DNA from: Pseudidiomarina woesei
Lineage (GTDB): Bacteria; Pseudomonadota; Gammaproteobacteria; Enterobacterales; Alteromonadaceae
Length of the DNA stretch: 64,000 bases
Assembly: GCF_001418345.1 (NCBI RefSeq)
Contig: NZ_LIPW01000002.1
Coordinates: 1 to 64,000, forward strand
Reading direction: 5' to 3'
Below are positions 34,115 through 44,164 of this stretch, in pieces. The translations under genes and the position numbers were made by a program. Below the pieces are notes generated by a model. It did no database searches. It was not told the DNA's origin and worked only from the letters and a program-made list of their open reading frames with translations. How positions within the stretch are numbered: the first letter of the stretch is position 1; each line of letters opens with the position of its first letter.

Positions 34115-35230
34115 ATGGTGTTAGATAAGCTACTGAAAATAATGGTTGAGCGGAACAGTTCAGATTTATTTATTTCTGCAGGGCTACCACCAAGCGCCAA
34201 AATTAATGGTGAGCTGACCCCGTTAACCGAACAAAAGCTTAGTGACAACGCAGCGCTGGCTATTGTGAAAGAAGCTTTAGGTGACAAACACCTCAAAGAA
34301 TTTATGGACGAAAAAGAAGCTAATTTTGCAATTTTTCGTGAAGGTATAGGGCGCTTTCGGGTTAGTGCATTTTGGCAACGTCAGCGCGCCGGTATGGTGG
34401 TGCGTCGCATTGTCACCCAAATACCCACTGTAGAAGAGTTAAAGTTACCTGAAGTGTTGACCAAGCTGATCATGAATAAGCGTGGATTGATGTTAGTTGT
34501 TGGTGGTACCGGTACTGGTAAATCAACAACGTTGGCTGCGCTTATTGGTTATCGTAATCAGAACTCTAAGGGCCACATTTTAACCATTGAAGACCCCGTT
34601 GAATTTGTCCACGAGCATGCAAAATCAATGATTACGCAACGCGAAGTAGGGGCCGACACTGAATCTTTTGAGGCGGCATTGAAAAGCTCATTGCGCCAAG
34701 CACCAGACGTTATTCTAGTGGGTGAAATTCGCTCGCAAGAAACTATGGAGTATGCGCTAACTTTCGCTGAAACTGGCCATTTGTGTGTGGCGACGCTGCA
34801 CGCGAACAACGCCAACCAAGCGATTGAACGCATTATGCATATGGTACCGAAAGAGAAAATTGGCAAACTCATGTTTGATTTGTCGCTAAACTTACGCGGC
34901 ATTGTTGCACAGCAGTTAGTACCCACTATTGATGGCGGGCGTGCTGCGGCAATTGAAATTTTGCTGAATAGCCCAATTGTGGCCGAGAAAATTGCCACCA
35001 ATGATATGGGCGAAATTAAAGAAATTATGGCGAAGTCTCGCGAGCTTGGCATGCAAACATTTGACCAAGCGTTGTTTGATTTGTACAAAGCTGGGCGCAT
35101 TAGTTACGAAGAAGCATTGCGCCATGCTGATGCTCCAAATGACCTGCGCTTACGCATTAAACTAAGTGGTGATAGTAACGCTAATGACGACGATAGCGCG
35201 CTGCAAGGTGTCACTGTCGATCTCGACTGA
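34115..35230 (+). CDS. pilU: Type IV pilus accessory retraction ATPase PilU
   Basis: A PilT paralogue that supports retraction force together with PilT. Walker A GGTGTGKST lies near residue 129; LTIEDPVEFVHEHAKS, the Walker B ILVGEIRSQET and the His box GHLCVATLHANN follow. The AIRNLIRE motif of PilT is replaced by SPIVAEKIATNDMGEIKE, typical of PilU. The C-terminus is Asp-rich (NANDDDSALQGVTVDLD). The 371 residues fit. It starts 2 bases after pilT, with AAGGA inside the end of pilT, so the two are one operon. Confidence 0.96.
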   Translation: MVLDKLLKIMVERNSSDLFISAGLPPSAKINGELTPLTEQKLSDNAALAIVKEALGDKHLKEFMDEKEANFAIFREGIGRFRVSAFWQRQRAGMVVRRIVTQIPTVEELKLPEVLTKLIMNKRGLMLVVGGTGTGKSTTLAALIGYRNQNSKGHILTIEDPVEFVHEHAKSMITQREVGADTESFEAALKSSLRQAPDVILVGEIRSQETMEYALTFAETGHLCVATLHANNANQAIERIMHMVPKEKIGKLMFDLSLNLRGIVAQQLVPTIDGGRAAAIEILLNSPIVAEKIATNDMGEIKEIMAKSRELGMQTFDQALFDLYKAGRISYEEALRHADAPNDLRLRIKLSGDSNANDDDSALQGVTVDLD

Positions 35231-35292
35231 CTTTAGGTAAAAACTAAGCTAAACTGTGCGCCGTTTTTTCGTCCCAAAGTGAGAGAGTTATC

Positions 35293-36312
35293 ATGCGTGT
35301 GCTAGGAATTGAAACATCCTGTGATGAAACGGGTATCGCGATTTATGATACCGAGCAGGGGTTATTGGCACATCAGCTTTATTCACAAGTTAAACTCCAT
35401 GCGGATTATGGTGGTGTTGTGCCGGAGCTGGCATCGCGCGACCATGTGCTTAAAACCCTGCCGCTTATTCAAGCAGCGCTAAAGCAGGCGCAATTAACCG
35501 CGCAAGATATTGACGGCGTTGCCTATACGGCAGGCCCCGGTTTAGTTGGTGCTTTGCTCGTCGGTTCATGTATTGGGCGCAGTTTAGCGTTCGGTTGGAA
35601 CGTACCAGCAATTGCCGTGCACCACATGGAAGGCCATTTGTTGGCGCCAATGCTTGAGGAGAATCCCCCCGAGTTTCCTTTCGTCGCGTTATTAGTGTCG
35701 GGCGGGCACACTCAGTTAGTGCGTGTTGATGGTATTGGCCGTTACCAGTTATTAGGTGAATCGGTGGACGATGCGGCCGGCGAAGCCTTCGATAAAACCG
35801 CTAAGTTAATGGGGCTAGATTACCCCGGTGGTCCACGCTTGGCTGCTATGGCTGAGAAGGGAAATGAGAGTACGCATCAGTTTCCGCGACCAATGACAGA
35901 CCGACCAGGCTTAGATTTCTCATTTAGCGGGCTGAAGACCTTTGCGGCGAACACTATTTCTAGCTCGGACGGCTCAGCGCAAGCTCTTGCCGATATTGCC
36001 CGAGCATTTCAAGATGCTGTTGTAGATACCTTAGTTATAAAGTGTCGCCGAGCGCTTGAACAAACGGGTTTAAAGCGATTGGTCGTGGCTGGCGGAGTGA
36101 GCGCTAATAAACATTTACGAGCTCAGCTAACGGAATTTACTCAAGGCATTGGTGGACAAGCATATTTTCCACGGCCTGAATTTTGTACCGATAACGGAGC
36201 AATGATTGCGTTTGCTGGCGCGCAGCGTTTAGTTGCTGGGGAAACAACCGATATTCAGATTAAAACCTACCCACGTTGGCCGCTATCGGATCTGTTAGCG
36301 CCGCACGGATAA
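35293..36312 (+). CDS. tsaD: tRNA N6-adenosine threonylcarbamoyltransferase TsaD
   Basis: Transfers threonylcarbamoyl to A37 of tRNAs that read ANN codons, working with TsaB and TsaE. ASKHA fold; the metal ligands are His111 and His115 in HHMEGH plus the Asp in [21 protein letters not shown] (7-14), [27 protein letters not shown] and [12 protein letters not shown] are as expected. The 339 residues match E. coli (337). GAGAGAG precedes the ATG. In E. coli rpsU lies divergent next to tsaD; here pilU lies upstream instead. Confidence 0.97.
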   Translation: MRVLGIETSCDETGIAIYDTEQGLLAHQLYSQVKLHADYGGVVPELASRDHVLKTLPLIQAALKQAQLTAQDIDGVAYTAGPGLVGALLVGSCIGRSLAFGWNVPAIAVHHMEGHLLAPMLEENPPEFPFVALLVSGGHTQLVRVDGIGRYQLLGESVDDAAGEAFDKTAKLMGLDYPGGPRLAAMAEKGNESTHQFPRPMTDRPGLDFSFSGLKTFAANTISSSDGSAQALADIARAFQDAVVDTLVIKCRRALEQTGLKRLVVAGGVSANKHLRAQLTEFTQGIGGQAYFPRPEFCTDNGAMIAFAGAQRLVAGETTDIQIKTYPRWPLSDLLAPHG

Positions 36313-36328
36313 TTGTTTGCAGGCATTT

Positions 36329-36919
36329 TTAATCTTGGCGCCGTGTGCGCTTTTCTTGGCCTGTGCGCAAACGCACGATATTTGACTGATGCCGCCACAT
36401 GATGAGCACTGAAATCATGATAACCGGAACCGTATATTGAGGTTTTATCCAGTATGCGTAGAAGGGCGCTAAACTTACGGTCACAATTGCAGCTAAAGAC
36501 GACACACGGCCCACGCGAAACACCAGTAACCATGTTGCAATAAGCAACAGAGCCATCTCCCATGCAACGGGGAACATGGCGCCTAAGGCGGTGGCGACAG
36601 CCTTGCCCCCGCGAAATTGAAAATATAGCGGGAAGATATGCCCCAAACAGGCTGCAACGGCAATAATACCTAAATAAAACGGCTCAATCCCAAGAAAATA
36701 AGAGCCCCAAACCGGAATCATGCCCTTCAAGACATCAAACCAAAGTGTGAGTGCAGCGGGAATCTTACCGCCGAGCCGATAAACGTTGGTGGCGCCAGGA
36801 TTATTTGAGCCAGAAGTGCGTGGGTCAGGCAGGCCAAAAAGGCGGCAGATCAGCACAGCGCTGCTGATAGAGCCGAATAAATAGGCTGAAATGATGGCTA
36901 ATACAATTAAAGCGCCCAT
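36329..36919 (-). CDS. plsY: Glycerol-3-phosphate acyltransferase PlsY
   Basis: An inner-membrane enzyme that acylates glycerol-3-phosphate from acyl-phosphate, the first step of phospholipid synthesis. About five membrane segments are present. Conserved loops: [64 protein letters not shown] and a C-terminal [18 protein letters not shown] chose ATG 36919 (196 residues, E. coli 205), which gives the normal start [17 protein letters not shown]; an in-frame ATG 18 codons upstream adds a polar tail unlike the family. It is divergent from folB, as in many gammaproteobacteria. Confidence 0.95.
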   Translation of the reverse strand: MGALIVLAIISAYLFGSISSAVLICRLFGLPDPRTSGSNNPGATNVYRLGGKIPAALTLWFDVLKGMIPVWGSYFLGIEPFYLGIIAVAACLGHIFPLYFQFRGGKAVATALGAMFPVAWEMALLLIATWLLVFRVGRVSSLAAIVTVSLAPFYAYWIKPQYTVPVIMISVLIMWRHQSNIVRLRTGQEKRTRRQD

Positions 36920-37014
36920 ATATGTGCGTTTGCTTCTGCTGTGCTTTCCGTTAATATGCAAAGCCCATAGCATAAGCGCTTTGCCGCTGAATTTCTATTA
37001 ATACGGAAACGAGT

Positions 37015-37371
37015 ATGGATAAAGTCTACGTCACAGGTCTAAAAGTTGATGCATTCATTGGCGTTTACGACTGGGAACATGAACAAACTCAACCTCTTAT
37101 TCTTGACCTTGAAATGGACTGGGATAATCGCAAGGCGGCAGAATCAGCGCAACTTAACGACGCGCTTGATTATGATGCGTTGAGCAAAGCCGTGGTTCAG
37201 TTAATTCAGGCTCGCCCACGCGCGCTCATTGAAACGATAGCTGAAGAAGTAGCACAGTTAATATTACAAGAATTTAAGACACCGCGCGTTCGTGTGAAAG
37301 TAGCTAAACCACAGGCTGTGCCGGCGGCGCAATATACCGCGGTTGAGCTCGTACGTTCGCAGGCTCAATAA
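37015..37371 (+). CDS. folB: Dihydroneopterin aldolase FolB
   Basis: Cleaves (and epimerises) dihydroneopterin to hydroxymethyl-dihydropterin in folate synthesis. The 118 residues are normal. The N-terminus MDKVYVTGLKVDAFIGVYDWE with the substrate Glu, LDYDALSKAV with the Tyr, LIETIAEEVAQLIL with the pterin-anchoring Glu, and VRVKVAKPQAVPAA with the catalytic Lys are all visible. It lies 5 bases before folK, the next enzyme of the pathway, so they form one operon with uppP. Confidence 0.95.
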   Translation: MDKVYVTGLKVDAFIGVYDWEHEQTQPLILDLEMDWDNRKAAESAQLNDALDYDALSKAVVQLIQARPRALIETIAEEVAQLILQEFKTPRVRVKVAKPQAVPAAQYTAVELVRSQAQ

Positions 37372-37376
37372 TAATT

Positions 37377-37925
37377 ATGAGTACAGTTTGGCTAGGTATT
37401 GGCAGTAACCGAGAGCGAGAACGCTATATTCGTGCTGGCATTCATGCATTACACCAAGAATTCGCCAGTGTTGCATATCCAATGTATGTCTCGCGTGTTT
37501 TTGAAAGTGACGCTGTGGGTTTCTCAGGGCGTCGCTTTTATAACTTAGTTGCGCGTGTTGATACCTCACTATCAATTAGTGAGGTAAGCGCCATTTGCAA
37601 ACAAATCGAACGAGACCACGGGCATAGCTCAAATGCAGCCCGATTTAGCCCGCGCACGCTGGATATCGACTTGTTGATGTATAATGACACGGTTTGTGAC
37701 AGCCCAGTGCAGTTGCCGCGTGGTGAAATTTTAGAAAATGCGTTTGTATTGTGGCCATTGGCAGAATTAGCTCCAACACTGCGGCACCCAATCACTGGGC
37801 AGACTTTTGCTCAGCATTGGCAAAATTATCATGGTCAGCAAGTGCTGGAACCCGTAGAATTTCAGTTTGAAAACCTACCATTTTTAAAAATTTATTCGAC
37901 TCGTACAGGGAATGCACCGTTGTGA
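37377..37925 (+). CDS. folK: HPPK: hydroxymethyl-dihydropterin pyrophosphokinase FolK
   Basis: Transfers pyrophosphate from ATP to hydroxymethyl-dihydropterin, the step after Fol[19 protein letters not shown] and the metal-binding signature [15 protein letters not shown] (two Asp) are clear, with the later [21 protein letters not shown] block. At 182 residues it is slightly longer than E. coli HPPK (159), with an extended C-terminus. Its stop overlaps the GTG start of uppP. Confidence 0.93.
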   Translation: MSTVWLGIGSNRERERYIRAGIHALHQEFASVAYPMYVSRVFESDAVGFSGRRFYNLVARVDTSLSISEVSAICKQIERDHGHSSNAARFSPRTLDIDLLMYNDTVCDSPVQLPRGEILENAFVLWPLAELAPTLRHPITGQTFAQHWQNYHGQQVLEPVEFQFENLPFLKIYSTRTGNAPL

Positions 37926-38716
37926 ATACAATTGAATCAATAATTCTTGCTTTAATTCAAGGTTTTACCGAGTTCCTACCAATATCGAGCTCAGCTCACT
38001 TAATTTTGCCATCGCAGTTGTTAGGGTGGGAAGATCAAGGCTTAGCGTTTGATGTTGCGGTGCACGTGGGCACCTTACTAGCTGTGATGTTGTATTTTCG
38101 CCAGGAGGTTGGTCAGCTCACGGTGAATTGGTTCGCTAGTTTGCGGGGCAAACATAACGCTCACAGTCGGTTAGCTTGGTTGATTATTTGGGCGACCATA
38201 CCAGCCGGACTAGCCGGTTTGTTTGGTAGCGACTTGGTTGAAAACGCTGCACGTTCGGCGTTGGTCATAGCTACCACAACTGTGGTTTTTGGTTTATTGC
38301 TTTGGTTTGCCGATGCTCGAGCATCTCAGCGCCAAGGGATTGAGCAACTGACACTGCGCCAAGCAATTTTTGTTGGTATTGCCCAAGCTTTAGCGTTAAT
38401 TCCGGGCACATCGCGTTCTGGTATAACCATGACGGCGGGCATGATGCTTGGTTTAACTAAAACAGACGCAGCACGCTTTAGTTTCTTGCTTTCAATACCG
38501 ATTATTATCATGGCTGGCGGCTATCAGGGGCTTAAACTAGTGCAAACGCCTGAGCCGGTAGCTTGGTTGCCGGTATTGGTTGGCATGGTTACGTCATTTG
38601 TTGCCGCATATGTGTGTATTCATGTGTTTCTTCAAGTTATTAGCCGTATGGGCATGCTACCCTTTGTGATTTATCGTTTAGCCTTAGGCGCATTGCTGTT
38701 TATCTGGTTTATTTAA
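37922..38716 (+). CDS. uppP: Undecaprenyl-diphosphatase UppP (BacA)
   Basis: An integral membrane phosphatase that makes undecaprenyl phosphate, the lipid carrier for cell-wall precursors; high levels give bacitracin resistance. The start is GTG overlapping the folK stop (GTGA). [18 protein letters not shown] (with the active-site Glu and Ser) and [21 protein letters not shown] (with the catalytic Arg) are the two family signatures. The 264 residues with about 8 membrane segments fit. The gene overlaps the convergent cca end by 8 bases. The neighbourhood folB-uppP-cca is also that of E. coli. Confidence 0.96.
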   Translation: MNTIESIILALIQGFTEFLPISSSAHLILPSQLLGWEDQGLAFDVAVHVGTLLAVMLYFRQEVGQLTVNWFASLRGKHNAHSRLAWLIIWATIPAGLAGLFGSDLVENAARSALVIATTTVVFGLLLWFADARASQRQGIEQLTLRQAIFVGIAQALALIPGTSRSGITMTAGMMLGLTKTDAARFSFLLSIPIIIMAGGYQGLKLVQTPEPVAWLPVLVGMVTSFVAAYVCIHVFLQVISRMGMLPFVIYRLALGALLFIWFI

Positions 38717-39845
38717 TACCATCAATGTCGTGCCAGTTAGCTTCAATGACGCGTTGCTGCTGCTGGCGAATGGCTTCGCCAATTGCGGGGCCAGCTAATT
38801 TCTGCTGGCGCTTAGCTGCATTTGCAATAACCTCCTGCGCACTCACCATCAGAGCTTGTTGATAAAGCGTCAACAACGCTTGGGCCGTATTCGCGGCCAT
38901 TCCTAAAGCCTGCCACAGACCAACTAATTGCATAAACTGCGTTTTGCGTCGCCAACCGTCGGCTTTGCCAATAGCGTTGAATAACCACTGAGGGCTGAGC
39001 TCGTGCGTTGCTGAGTAACCTGTTTGAAATGCGCTGTGTGCAAGTTTTGCGTAGGTGTTCGGCAGTTTTAACGCAAAAGCCAGTTGCTCATGTTCCTCTG
39101 GTGTAAGGGTTAAACAGGTTAAAACCCAACGCATTTGCGCTAATTCTTCAGCCTTGAAATGATGCGGTAAGCGCTTCAGCTGTTCGCCAAGCAGCGAAAT
39201 ATCTAATTTGTTTGCAAGTGGTAAAAACCATGGAGACCATGCTTGGGCGTCAGCAATCACCTGCCAAAACACGTGCGCGTGATTGGTGTACAGCGCTTTT
39301 TCAGTTTCACGCCAAACACGTTCGGCGGCCAGCTCAGCAAGCTCACCGCTGGCGCTAATAGTTCGCATTAAGTCTAAAGTTTCAGGTGCAACCATGAAAC
39401 CATCGCCGGCAAAGCGCGCGGCAAAGCGTGCAACGCGAAGCACTCGAAGTGGATCTTCGACAAAAGCACTCGATACATGGCGAAGTTGCCGAGCCTGAAT
39501 ATCGTCTAGGCCACCATAGGGGTCGATGAGCTCTCCAGTTTCGCTTTGTGCAATGGCATTTATGGTTAAATCGCGGCGCTGTAAGTCGGCTTCCAACGTC
39601 ACATCAGGTGCTGCATAGACGGTGAAACCGGTATAGCCTTTAGCGGTTTTTCGTTCGGTGCGCGCAAGTGCATATTCTTCGCCCGTTTGTGGGTGCAAAA
39701 ATACCGGAAAGTCTTTACCGACTTGTCGAAACCCGCGTTTTAGCATGTCCTCAACCGTACTGCCAACCACCACGAAATCACGTTCGTGCACTGGCTTATT
39801 CAGTAACGCATCGCGAACGGCGCCGCCGACTAAGTAAATTTCCAC
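38709..39845 (-). CDS. cca: CCA tRNA nucleotidyltransferase
   Basis: Adds or repairs the 3' CCA end of tRNAs. The start is GTG at 39845, supported by AGGAG 6 bases upstream. Class II nucleotidyltransferase head: [10 protein letters not shown] (6-15), [12 protein letters not shown] with the catalytic acids, and [10 protein letters not shown]; the template Arg/Asp block [16 protein letters not shown] is present. The 378 residues are shorter than E. coli Cca (412), and I see no HD-domain motif in the C-terminal part, so the phosphohydrolase activity of the E. coli enzyme may be missing. Confidence 0.94.
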   Translation of the reverse strand: MEIYLVGGAVRDALLNKPVHERDFVVVGSTVEDMLKRGFRQVGKDFPVFLHPQTGEEYALARTERKTAKGYTGFTVYAAPDVTLEADLQRRDLTINAIAQSETGELIDPYGGLDDIQARQLRHVSSAFVEDPLRVLRVARFAARFAGDGFMVAPETLDLMRTISASGELAELAAERVWRETEKALYTNHAHVFWQVIADAQAWSPWFLPLANKLDISLLGEQLKRLPHHFKAEELAQMRWVLTCLTLTPEEHEQLAFALKLPNTYAKLAHSAFQTGYSATHELSPQWLFNAIGKADGWRRKTQFMQLVGLWQALGMAANTAQALLTLYQQALMVSAQEVIANAAKRQQKLAGPAIGEAIRQQQQRVIEANWHDIDGIK

Positions 39846-39950
39846 GCCAACTCCTATTAAAATTTTACTGATGATCGCGAATCACTAGCCCTGATGCAAG
39901 TGAGTCGTTACACTGTTCTGCACTATAACAATGCTTGCAGTGATTTTGCT

Positions 39951-41441
39951 ATGTATCTGAACTACTTTGGTCTGCATACGGAACCGTTTTCAATTGCACC
40001 AGACCCGCAATTTTTATATTTAAGTGAGCGTCATCAAGAAGCGCTTGCTCACTTAAGCTATGGGCTGCAAGGCAGCGGCGGATTTATACTACTAACGGGT
40101 GAAGTAGGAACCGGAAAAACCACGGTGTCACGCGCGCTACTGGAGCAATTGCCTGAGCACACCCAAACCGCTTTTATTCTTAACCCAATGCTCAATGCTA
40201 TCGAGCTGCTCGCAACCTTATGCGATGAGTTTGGTATTGATTATGAGGCACAAGGGGCTACGACCAAACAGCTAACCGACAAGCTAAGTCAATTTTTGCT
40301 AGCTGCACATGCTCAAAATCGTCAATGTGTGGTGCTCATTGATGAAGCACAGCACTTACAACCACAAGTGCTGGAGCAGTTGAGGTTGCTGACTAATTTA
40401 GAAACCAATCAGCATAAATTATTACGGGTAATTCTTATTGGCCAACCCGAATTGCAAGATTTATTGCGGCGTCGCGAGTTACGGCAGTTAGCACAGCGCA
40501 TCACTGCGCGTTACCATTTATTACCGCTGCAGTTTGCCGATAGTGAGCGCTATATCAATTATCGGCTGCAAGTTGCAGGGGCACAGCGAGGGCTATTTGA
40601 TGCCGGCGCCATTAAAAAGGTTCATCAAGCCAGTGAAGGTATTCCGCGGCGTTTGAACTTACTCTGTGACCGAGCGCTGTTAGCTGCCTATAACGATCAA
40701 CAACCGGTTGTTGGTGCCAAACATATAAAAATGGCCGTGCAAGAGCTCGATGGTGGCGTTGGTCCAGCTTCAGCCTTGTCACACTCGTCATCGGGTTTGA
40801 CCAGTTTCCTAAAACACGGGTTGTCGTTTGTTGTGGTTGCTGCCGTTGTTGCAACAACAGTTGCGGTTGCCACATGGTGGTGGCAGCAGCAAAATAGTCC
40901 CGTTACGACACCGATAGCCACACAAGTTGAGCCAGCTAAGCCAGCTGCCATAGAGGCCATAGCACACGCTTGGCAACTGCCAAGACCTCCCACCAACACT
41001 GACTTTTGCCGTTGGATAGAAAGCTTCGAGTTAATGTGTATAGCGGGCAGTGCGCGTTACGACCAAATTGTGAAAACGAACTTGCCGCATTTGTTGGTGC
41101 TAGCCGACAATAGTTATCAATTCGTCGGCAGTAACAATCAGCAGCCGGCTGATAATTGGACCGGAGAGTTTGTGTTAGTGGTTGCGCAACCACCAGGATA
41201 CACCTCAGCTGAGGCCGAGGTTGAAGGATCTGTGTATCAGCAATGGTTGGCGAATCAATTGCGTCAACATTCTCTCCAAGCAAGCGTACCGTTAGCGCAA
41301 CAGTTACAGCGTTTGCAGATAGCGAAAGGCTTAAGTGTGACGAGCAAACTTGATGCGTTAACCTTTGCATGGTTAATTTCACAAAGTGAGCTCGGTGGGC
41401 CAAAGCTTTCAGTAACCCCAGCTACAACAGAGGTGCACTAA
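39951..41441 (+). CDS. gspA: Type II secretion assembly ATPase GspA (ExeA)
   Basis: An inner-membrane AAA+ ATPase that with GspB helps insert the secretin through peptidoglycan. I chose ATG 39951 because it gives the family start MYLNYFGLHTEPFSIAPDP; an upstream in-frame ATG adds 19 residues unlike the family. Walker A GEVGTGKT (50-57), Walker B CVVLIDEAQHL and RVILIGQPEL are clear. A membrane segment (about 287-307, VVVAAVVATTVAVATWWW) is followed by a periplasmic part with a peptidoglycan-binding-like end. The 496 residues fit ExeA. The gene overlaps gspB by one base (TAATG). No other gsp genes are nearby. Confidence 0.88.
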   Translation: MYLNYFGLHTEPFSIAPDPQFLYLSERHQEALAHLSYGLQGSGGFILLTGEVGTGKTTVSRALLEQLPEHTQTAFILNPMLNAIELLATLCDEFGIDYEAQGATTKQLTDKLSQFLLAAHAQNRQCVVLIDEAQHLQPQVLEQLRLLTNLETNQHKLLRVILIGQPELQDLLRRRELRQLAQRITARYHLLPLQFADSERYINYRLQVAGAQRGLFDAGAIKKVHQASEGIPRRLNLLCDRALLAAYNDQQPVVGAKHIKMAVQELDGGVGPASALSHSSSGLTSFLKHGLSFVVVAAVVATTVAVATWWWQQQNSPVTTPIATQVEPAKPAAIEAIAHAWQLPRPPTNTDFCRWIESFELMCIAGSARYDQIVKTNLPHLLVLADNSYQFVGSNNQQPADNWTGEFVLVVAQPPGYTSAEAEVEGSVYQQWLANQLRQHSLQASVPLAQQLQRLQIAKGLSVTSKLDALTFAWLISQSELGGPKLSVTPATTEVH

Positions 41442-42232
41442 TGTCATCGGTGCTAAAAGCGTTAAAAAACCAATCGTCGCCTTTAGTACAAGGTTCATCG
41501 GAAGTGCGACTTCATTCGGCAAAAGTGACTAATTCAGGTACACCGCGCATATTGCTATGGTTGGTAGTTGTTGCGCTCGCCGGAGCATTAGGATGGTGGA
41601 CCATGCGTGGGGTGACGAGTGAGCACGTGGAAGCCGCCGCTAATATTGATGCAGTAGAGCCTAATCAACAACGGCCATCTGTTGACGTTCAAAAGCAGTA
41701 TCAGCTTGGTGACATAGCGGTAATAAAAACGCCTCAGTGGCCTGTAATAACCACCCCAAAAGACAATCTCGAAAGTTCCACGAGTCATCAAGCGAATGCT
41801 AGCGACGAACAGGTTGCTCAAAGCACGCGACAACAACCAAGCAATGAACAGCGAGATAACCCAAGCCCAGTCAATGACAATCAGGCGATTGATTTAAGTC
41901 AAATATCTCCTGAATTACTTAATGCCTTTGAAAGTGCGCTTGCTGAGGGTGAACAAGGTGGTAGCGCCGATAACTTAAATCGCAGCGTGGTGCCGACATT
42001 GGAGCAATTAGCCCCCGTATTTAAGCGCAGCATACCCAGCTTTAGTTATGACGGACACCAGTATTCATCGCGGCCGCAGGGACGTTGGATTGAGCTAAGT
42101 GGAGTGCGATTGTTTGAAGGGGAGCGCTTTGAAGGGTTGACAGTGCTGACCATCGCACCCGCGCACGTGGTGTTCGTGAAAGACAACCAAGCATTCTCGC
42201 AGCCGGCACTAGAAGACTGGACAAAGCCCTAG
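41441..42232 (+). CDS. gspB: Type II secretion assembly protein GspB (ExeB)
   Basis: The partner of GspA; a bitopic inner-membrane protein with a periplasmic domain. The N-terminus MSSVLKALKNQ is the usual cytoplasmic start. One membrane segment lies at about 31-49 (ILLWLVVVALAGALGWW), followed by a long Gln/Asn/Ser-rich linker. The C-terminal about 70 residues (LAPVFKRSIPSFSYDGHQYSSRPQGRWIELSGVRLFEGE onward) match the T2SS GspB C-terminal domain. Direct overlap with gspA supports the pair. The linker is variable in the family. Confidence 0.87.
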   Translation: MSSVLKALKNQSSPLVQGSSEVRLHSAKVTNSGTPRILLWLVVVALAGALGWWTMRGVTSEHVEAAANIDAVEPNQQRPSVDVQKQYQLGDIAVIKTPQWPVITTPKDNLESSTSHQANASDEQVAQSTRQQPSNEQRDNPSPVNDNQAIDLSQISPELLNAFESALAEGEQGGSADNLNRSVVPTLEQLAPVFKRSIPSFSYDGHQYSSRPQGRWIELSGVRLFEGERFEGLTVLTIAPAHVVFVKDNQAFSQPALEDWTKP

Positions 42233-42243
42233 GTTATCTGATA

Positions 42244-42261
42244 TTAAAACACCTGTTTAAA
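42244..42261 (+). promoter_or_regulatory. Palindrome upstream of acyl-CoA dehydrogenase, PsrA-like site
   Basis: AAAC-ACCT-GTTT (42247-42258) sits in a longer near-palindrome (42244-42261). AAAC-N4-GTTT is the core of the binding motif reported for the fatty-acid regulator PsrA. It lies about 65-80 bases before the acyl-CoA dehydrogenase start, a suitable operator position. The outer bases are A and not the G/C of the Pseudomonas motif, and no regulator gene is adjacent. Confidence 0.45.
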
Positions 42262-42326
42262 TCCATTGTTTGATTTCGTGCGAAATTACTCCCAACGAAA
42301 TCGCCGCAACTTAAAGAGGTGTTGTC

Positions 42327-44102
42327 ATGGCGGACTATCGTGTTCCTCGCGAAGACATGCAGTTTGTGCTGCAAGACGTATTCCAAGTAGATAAAGACTG
42401 GGCGCAGTTTGGTGAATTGGCCGAACTGGATATGGAAACAGCCGTTGCCATTATTGATGAAGGCGCCAAGCTGGCCGAAACCCTCATTGCACCAAACGCG
42501 CGTGCCGCTGACGAAGAAGGCGTGCAATTTAACGATGGTGTTGTGACAACCCCTAAAGGTTACAAAGAAAACTTTAAACAGTTAGCAGAAGGGGGCTGGG
42601 TTGGTGTGACCGCAAACCCTGAATTTGGTGGTATGGGTTTACCCAAAAGTATCTCTGCGCAATACGAAGAAATGCTCTGTGCTGCTGACATCTCATTTTC
42701 GCTGTATTCTGGCTTAACTGCCGGCGCCATTATGACCATTGATCAACACGGCGATGACGCACTTAAAGCTACCTATCTTGAAAACATGATTAGCGGACAA
42801 TGGACCGGCTCAATGTGTCTGACAGAACCGCATGCGGGTACAGACTTAGGTATTATTCGTTCGAAAGCCGTTCCTAACGATGACGGCAGTTTTGCCATCT
42901 CTGGTACCAAAATATTTATTACCGGTGGCGAACATGATCTCGCTGAAAACATTGTGCATTTGGTGTTAGCTAAACTGCCTGACGCACCGGCTGGCAGCAA
43001 GGGTATTAGTTTGTTCCTAGTACCTAAGTTTTTGGTTAACCAAGACGGTAGCTTAGGCGAACGTAATGGCGTCACTTGTGGTTCTATTGAACACAAAATG
43101 GGTATTCACGCGTCGGCCACTTGTGTATTAAATTTTGATGGCGCAACGGGCTGGCTTGTCGGTGAGCCTCACAAAGGCCTACCAGCCATGTTTACCATGA
43201 TGAACTATGAACGTTTAGGTGTCGGTATTCAGGGCCTAGGCGCTGCCGCCCGCTCGTATCAAAATGCGCTTGAATACGCGCAAGACCGTATTCAGGGGCG
43301 TGGCGCTAAAGTGACTCGCGACCTGGCGAAAGAAGCGGATCCGTTAATTGTGCATGGCGATGTTCGTCGCATGTTGCTAACCATGAAGGCCTTTGTGGAA
43401 GGTGGACGCGCGTTCTCAACCTACGTCGGGCAGCAACTGGATATTGCCAAATACGCGCACGACCCAGCACAGAAAGCGCGTGCCGAGGCATTAGTGCAGT
43501 TGTTAACTCCGGTTGCTAAAGCGTTTTTAACAGACACCGGCTTCGAAGCAACCGTTATTGGCCAACAAGTGTTTGGCGGTCACGGGTTTATTCGTGAGTG
43601 GGGCCAAGAACAGTTAGTTCGTGACGCTCGAATTGCCCAAATTTACGAGGGTACCAACGGTATTCAAGCGTTAGACTTGCTAGGCCGTAAGGTCGCGGGC
43701 TCTCGTGGTGAAATGCTTAAGCCTTTGTTAGATGATATTCAGGCGTTGTTAGCACAACCGCAAGCTGGCTTAGAAAAAGAGTATCAGCAGCTTGCACAAG
43801 CAACGCAACTTGTTGCCGACGTTACCAAAAACGTTCTGACTAAAGTTGCTGATGATGAAAATATCATCAATAGCGTGGCGGTTGAGTACTTGTACTTGGT
43901 TGGTTATGTTGCTTTTGCATACATGTGGTTACGCATGGCAAAAGTTGCTGAACCACTGGTTGGTGAGCGCCCTTATTTAGCCAGTAAAATAAAGACTGCG
44001 AAGTTCTATATGGCGCGTATTTTGCCACGTATTCATGGCTTAGTAGGTGTTATTGAAGACGGTAGTGAAAGTTTATATATGCATGAAGTGGGCGAGTTTT
44101 AA
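42327..44102 (+). CDS. Acyl-CoA dehydrogenase (long ~600-residue type)
   Basis: A FAD enzyme that oxidises acyl-CoA to enoyl-CoA. The 591 residues with an extra C-terminal domain put it in the group with DmdC and related medium/long-chain enzymes, not in the 380-residue short group or the 800-residue FadE group. CLTEPHAGTDLGIIRSKA (FAD/substrate), GTKIFITGGEHD, NYERLGVGIQGLGAA and the catalytic Glu441 in AQIYEGTNGIQALDLLGRK are visible. AGAGGTG lies 6 bases before the ATG. It stands as a single gene convergent with putA. Substrate chain length cannot be read from the sequence. Confidence 0.9.
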   Translation: MADYRVPREDMQFVLQDVFQVDKDWAQFGELAELDMETAVAIIDEGAKLAETLIAPNARAADEEGVQFNDGVVTTPKGYKENFKQLAEGGWVGVTANPEFGGMGLPKSISAQYEEMLCAADISFSLYSGLTAGAIMTIDQHGDDALKATYLENMISGQWTGSMCLTEPHAGTDLGIIRSKAVPNDDGSFAISGTKIFITGGEHDLAENIVHLVLAKLPDAPAGSKGISLFLVPKFLVNQDGSLGERNGVTCGSIEHKMGIHASATCVLNFDGATGWLVGEPHKGLPAMFTMMNYERLGVGIQGLGAAARSYQNALEYAQDRIQGRGAKVTRDLAKEADPLIVHGDVRRMLLTMKAFVEGGRAFSTYVGQQLDIAKYAHDPAQKARAEALVQLLTPVAKAFLTDTGFEATVIGQQVFGGHGFIREWGQEQLVRDARIAQIYEGTNGIQALDLLGRKVAGSRGEMLKPLLDDIQALLAQPQAGLEKEYQQLAQATQLVADVTKNVLTKVADDENIINSVAVEYLYLVGYVAFAYMWLRMAKVAEPLVGERPYLASKIKTAKFYMARILPRIHGLVGVIEDGSESLYMHEVGEF

Positions 44103-44132
44103 TCGCCCACACCATGTTTGTTTAGCACCTTG

Positions 44133-44164
44133 CTTGTTGTCGTTAGTCACCTAACGACAACAAG
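44133..44164. terminator. Hairpin at acyl-CoA dehydrogenase / putA convergent junction
   Basis: A perfect 14-bp stem (44133-44146 with 44151-44164) and loop TCAC. The putA stop codon (44143-44145) is inside the stem. No T-run follows on either strand, so it would need Rho or act as a 3' mRNA stabiliser for both genes. Confidence 0.6.
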
